64,000 bases of DNA, from NCBI RefSeq assembly GCF_023612255.1, contig NZ_CP063231.1, positions 1,656,001-1,720,000 of the forward strand, given 5' to 3'. The number at the start of each line of letters is the position of its first letter. Position 1 is the first letter of the stretch. Of this stretch, positions 63,019 through 64,000 are shown piece by piece. The notes below the pieces were generated by a model. That model saw only the letters and a program-made list of their open reading frames with translations, made no database searches and was not told where the DNA came from. Both the position numbers and the translations under genes were made by a program. The DNA is from Luteibacter flocculans (GTDB lineage: Bacteria; Pseudomonadota; Gammaproteobacteria; Xanthomonadales; Rhodanobacteraceae).

Positions 63019-63393
63019 ATGGGTATGACAGCCTCACCCAGAGCAATCGTGTTCGAAGACCATTCGGGTCTTGCGTCGGCCCTCGCCGATTTGCTGGTCG
63101 AACGACTCGGTTACCGCGTCACCGCATGCGTCGATTCCGTGGAGGACGCGATTCGTGCCGCGCATGCGGAGCCCTGCGACGTGGCGGTCGTCGATCTCGA
63201 GTTGCAAGGCGTCATGGCGTATCCGGCGCTCGACGAGCTTAAGCGCCGGGGCATTCCCTATGTACTGGCGACGGGTTCCATGCTCGTCGATATTCCTCCG
63301 CACTATCGCGCGCCGCTGGTCCTGAAACCGTATAGCGCCACACAACTGGAAACGGCGATTCGCGAAGCGCGCCAGTCCACGCACAGCGCTTGA
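63019..63393 (+). CDS. Stand-alone response-regulator receiver protein
   Basis: 124 residues, one CheY-like receiver domain: acidic pair E13-D14, phospho-acceptor D59 (VAVVDLELQG), T85 in LATGS and K103 in VLKPYS. No output domain follows and no kinase gene is adjacent, so it may act in a phosphorelay or bind a partner. The ATG at 63019 follows a weak GGGGC site; an ATG two codons later is possible. The 160 bp before it show no recognisable gene. Confidence 0.9.
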   Translation: MGMTASPRAIVFEDHSGLASALADLLVERLGYRVTACVDSVEDAIRAAHAEPCDVAVVDLELQGVMAYPALDELKRRGIPYVLATGSMLVDIPPHYRAPLVLKPYSATQLETAIREARQSTHSA

Positions 63394-63641
63394 ACGCGCT
63401 TTCGTAGGAGCCACGGCGGCCATAGGTGCCGCCGAACTCGTCGCCCGGGTAACGCGTGTCGTCGATGCGCATGGCGGACGCAGCCCGGCAGGGGATGGGC
63501 GATCAGTGTTGACCTGCGGGCATGCAATCGCTGTTGTCCAAACGTCAAAAGGATGTCGAAACGTTTGCGTTCCGGCCGGCCACAGGCGACGCTTCGCAGC
63601 ATGCCTTCCTATCCCTTTCCTTCGCCCCTGGGCGTTCACGT

Positions 63642-64000
63642 ATGAAGCGGCGTCGCATGTGGGTGCGCGGCGCTGCCGGCATGCTCGCCGCGATCCTGCT
63701 TTTCGTCTCGGGCGCCTGGGGCGCCCTCGCGTTGGCGTTCCGCTTTCCCGGCCCTCGGCCGCTCCGTTTCATGGTCGCCGGGGCATGGTCGCTGGGTTGC
63801 CTCGTCGCATGGATCGCGTGGCTAGGCTGGCGGTCCTCGTGGGCGCCGCTCGCGTTCGTCGCGGCCCACGTCGTTTTGCTTGGCTGGTGGGCGTCGCTCA
63901 GGCCGCGCAACGACCGTGCATGGGCCGATGACGTAGCGCGCTTGCCCTCGGCCGAGGTGACCGGCTCCCGCGTGCTGATGCACGACGTGCGCCATTTCCA
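63642..64000 (+). CDS. DUF4105 (Lnb N-terminal periplasmic) membrane protein, 3' end outside window
   Basis: About 119 codons visible. The N-terminus is basic (MKRRRMWVRG) followed by two or three hydrophobic helices to about residue 85. Then RPRNDRAWADDVARLPSAEV and VLMHDVRHF match the opening of the DUF4105/Lnb N-terminal periplasmic domain (pattern NDR.W..D...LP..E..G....H.VR.F). Function unknown. The 248 bp before it contain GTAGGAGCC / GGCGGC fragments like the extragenic repeats but no gene. Confidence 0.75.
   Translation, partial: MKRRRMWVRGAAGMLAAILLFVSGAWGALALAFRFPGPRPLRFMVAGAWSLGCLVAWIAWLGWRSSWAPLAFVAAHVVLLGWWASLRPRNDRAWADDVARLPSAEVTGSRVLMHDVRHF

Noticed and set aside
1-64000. CRISPR array, rRNA operon, riboswitch, prophage or integrase
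   Set aside because: No regularly spaced repeats, rRNA sequence, known aptamer core, phage structural gene or integrase was seen anywhere in the window.

Overview
This 64-kb window looks like a chromosomal segment of a high-GC gammaproteobacterium of the Xanthomonadales (Lysobacterales). Gene content resembles the Rhodanobacteraceae (Luteibacter/Dyella/Rhodanobacter type). This is inferred from the gene mix (TypA, Mdh, a short decarboxylating 6-phosphogluconate dehydrogenase, tpiA-secG-tRNA-Leu, many TonB/lipoprotein genes) and not from a database search. Most of the window is ordinary core and metabolic genome. Two stretches are visibly more AT-rich accessory DNA.

Layout. 1-5 kb: two tandem secreted amidases (the first cut by the window edge), divergent from a pair of c-type cytochromes. 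5-11 kb: a delta-60 repeat protein, a Mug-type DNA glycosylase, a MscS channel, a DUF1003 protein and typA. 11-25 kb: an apparent polyhydroxybutyrate/hydroxybutyrate utilisation locus. It holds a secreted lipase with a GntP-type permease, a TonB receptor followed at once by a circularly permuted extracellular PHB depolymerase, an SLC5-type hybrid sensor kinase convergent with a LuxR-type response regulator, and a 3-hydroxybutyrate-oligomer hydrolase. A lipoprotein with a type IV pilin-like C-terminus sits beside it. 25-35 kb: ppiB, an aminotransferase, mdh, a CDF exporter, a 6-phosphogluconate dehydrogenase, a flavin/PLP-oxidase-fold protein, an M1 peptidase, a Pr6Pr-like membrane protein and an ABC exporter.

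35.4-45.5 kb is a polymorphic-toxin region bounded by two nearly identical 93-bp direct repeats. A 1561-residue secreted RHS protein is translationally coupled to a DUF4279-type candidate immunity gene. Downstream lies a graveyard or reserve: an orphan RHS tip, two more DUF4279-like genes, small membrane proteins and an immunity-like gene broken by one amber codon. 45.5-52 kb: an EamA transporter, a serine hydrolase, a large MscS-like channel, tpiA, secG and tRNA-Leu(GAG).

52.1-59.3 kb, directly after the tRNA, is a defence island. It holds a broken XRE regulator, a three-gene ABC-3C system (Cap4-like nuclease-type effector, middle component, DUF3732 SMC-like ATPase), a convergent AbiH-like gene, and an intact IS3-family element inserted into an HNH-endonuclease-like gene. 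59.4-64 kb returns to ordinary genes: a hypothetical protein, a UBP-zinc-finger protein with a C-terminal frameshift, a DUF1304 protein, a patatin-like phospholipase, a stand-alone receiver protein and the start of a DUF4105 protein.

The most interesting parts are the ABC-3C/AbiH island, the repeat-flanked RHS/immunity array, the lipoprotein-pilin fusion and the PHB-uptake locus. All functional assignments come from motif and family recognition by eye; no search or alignment program was run.
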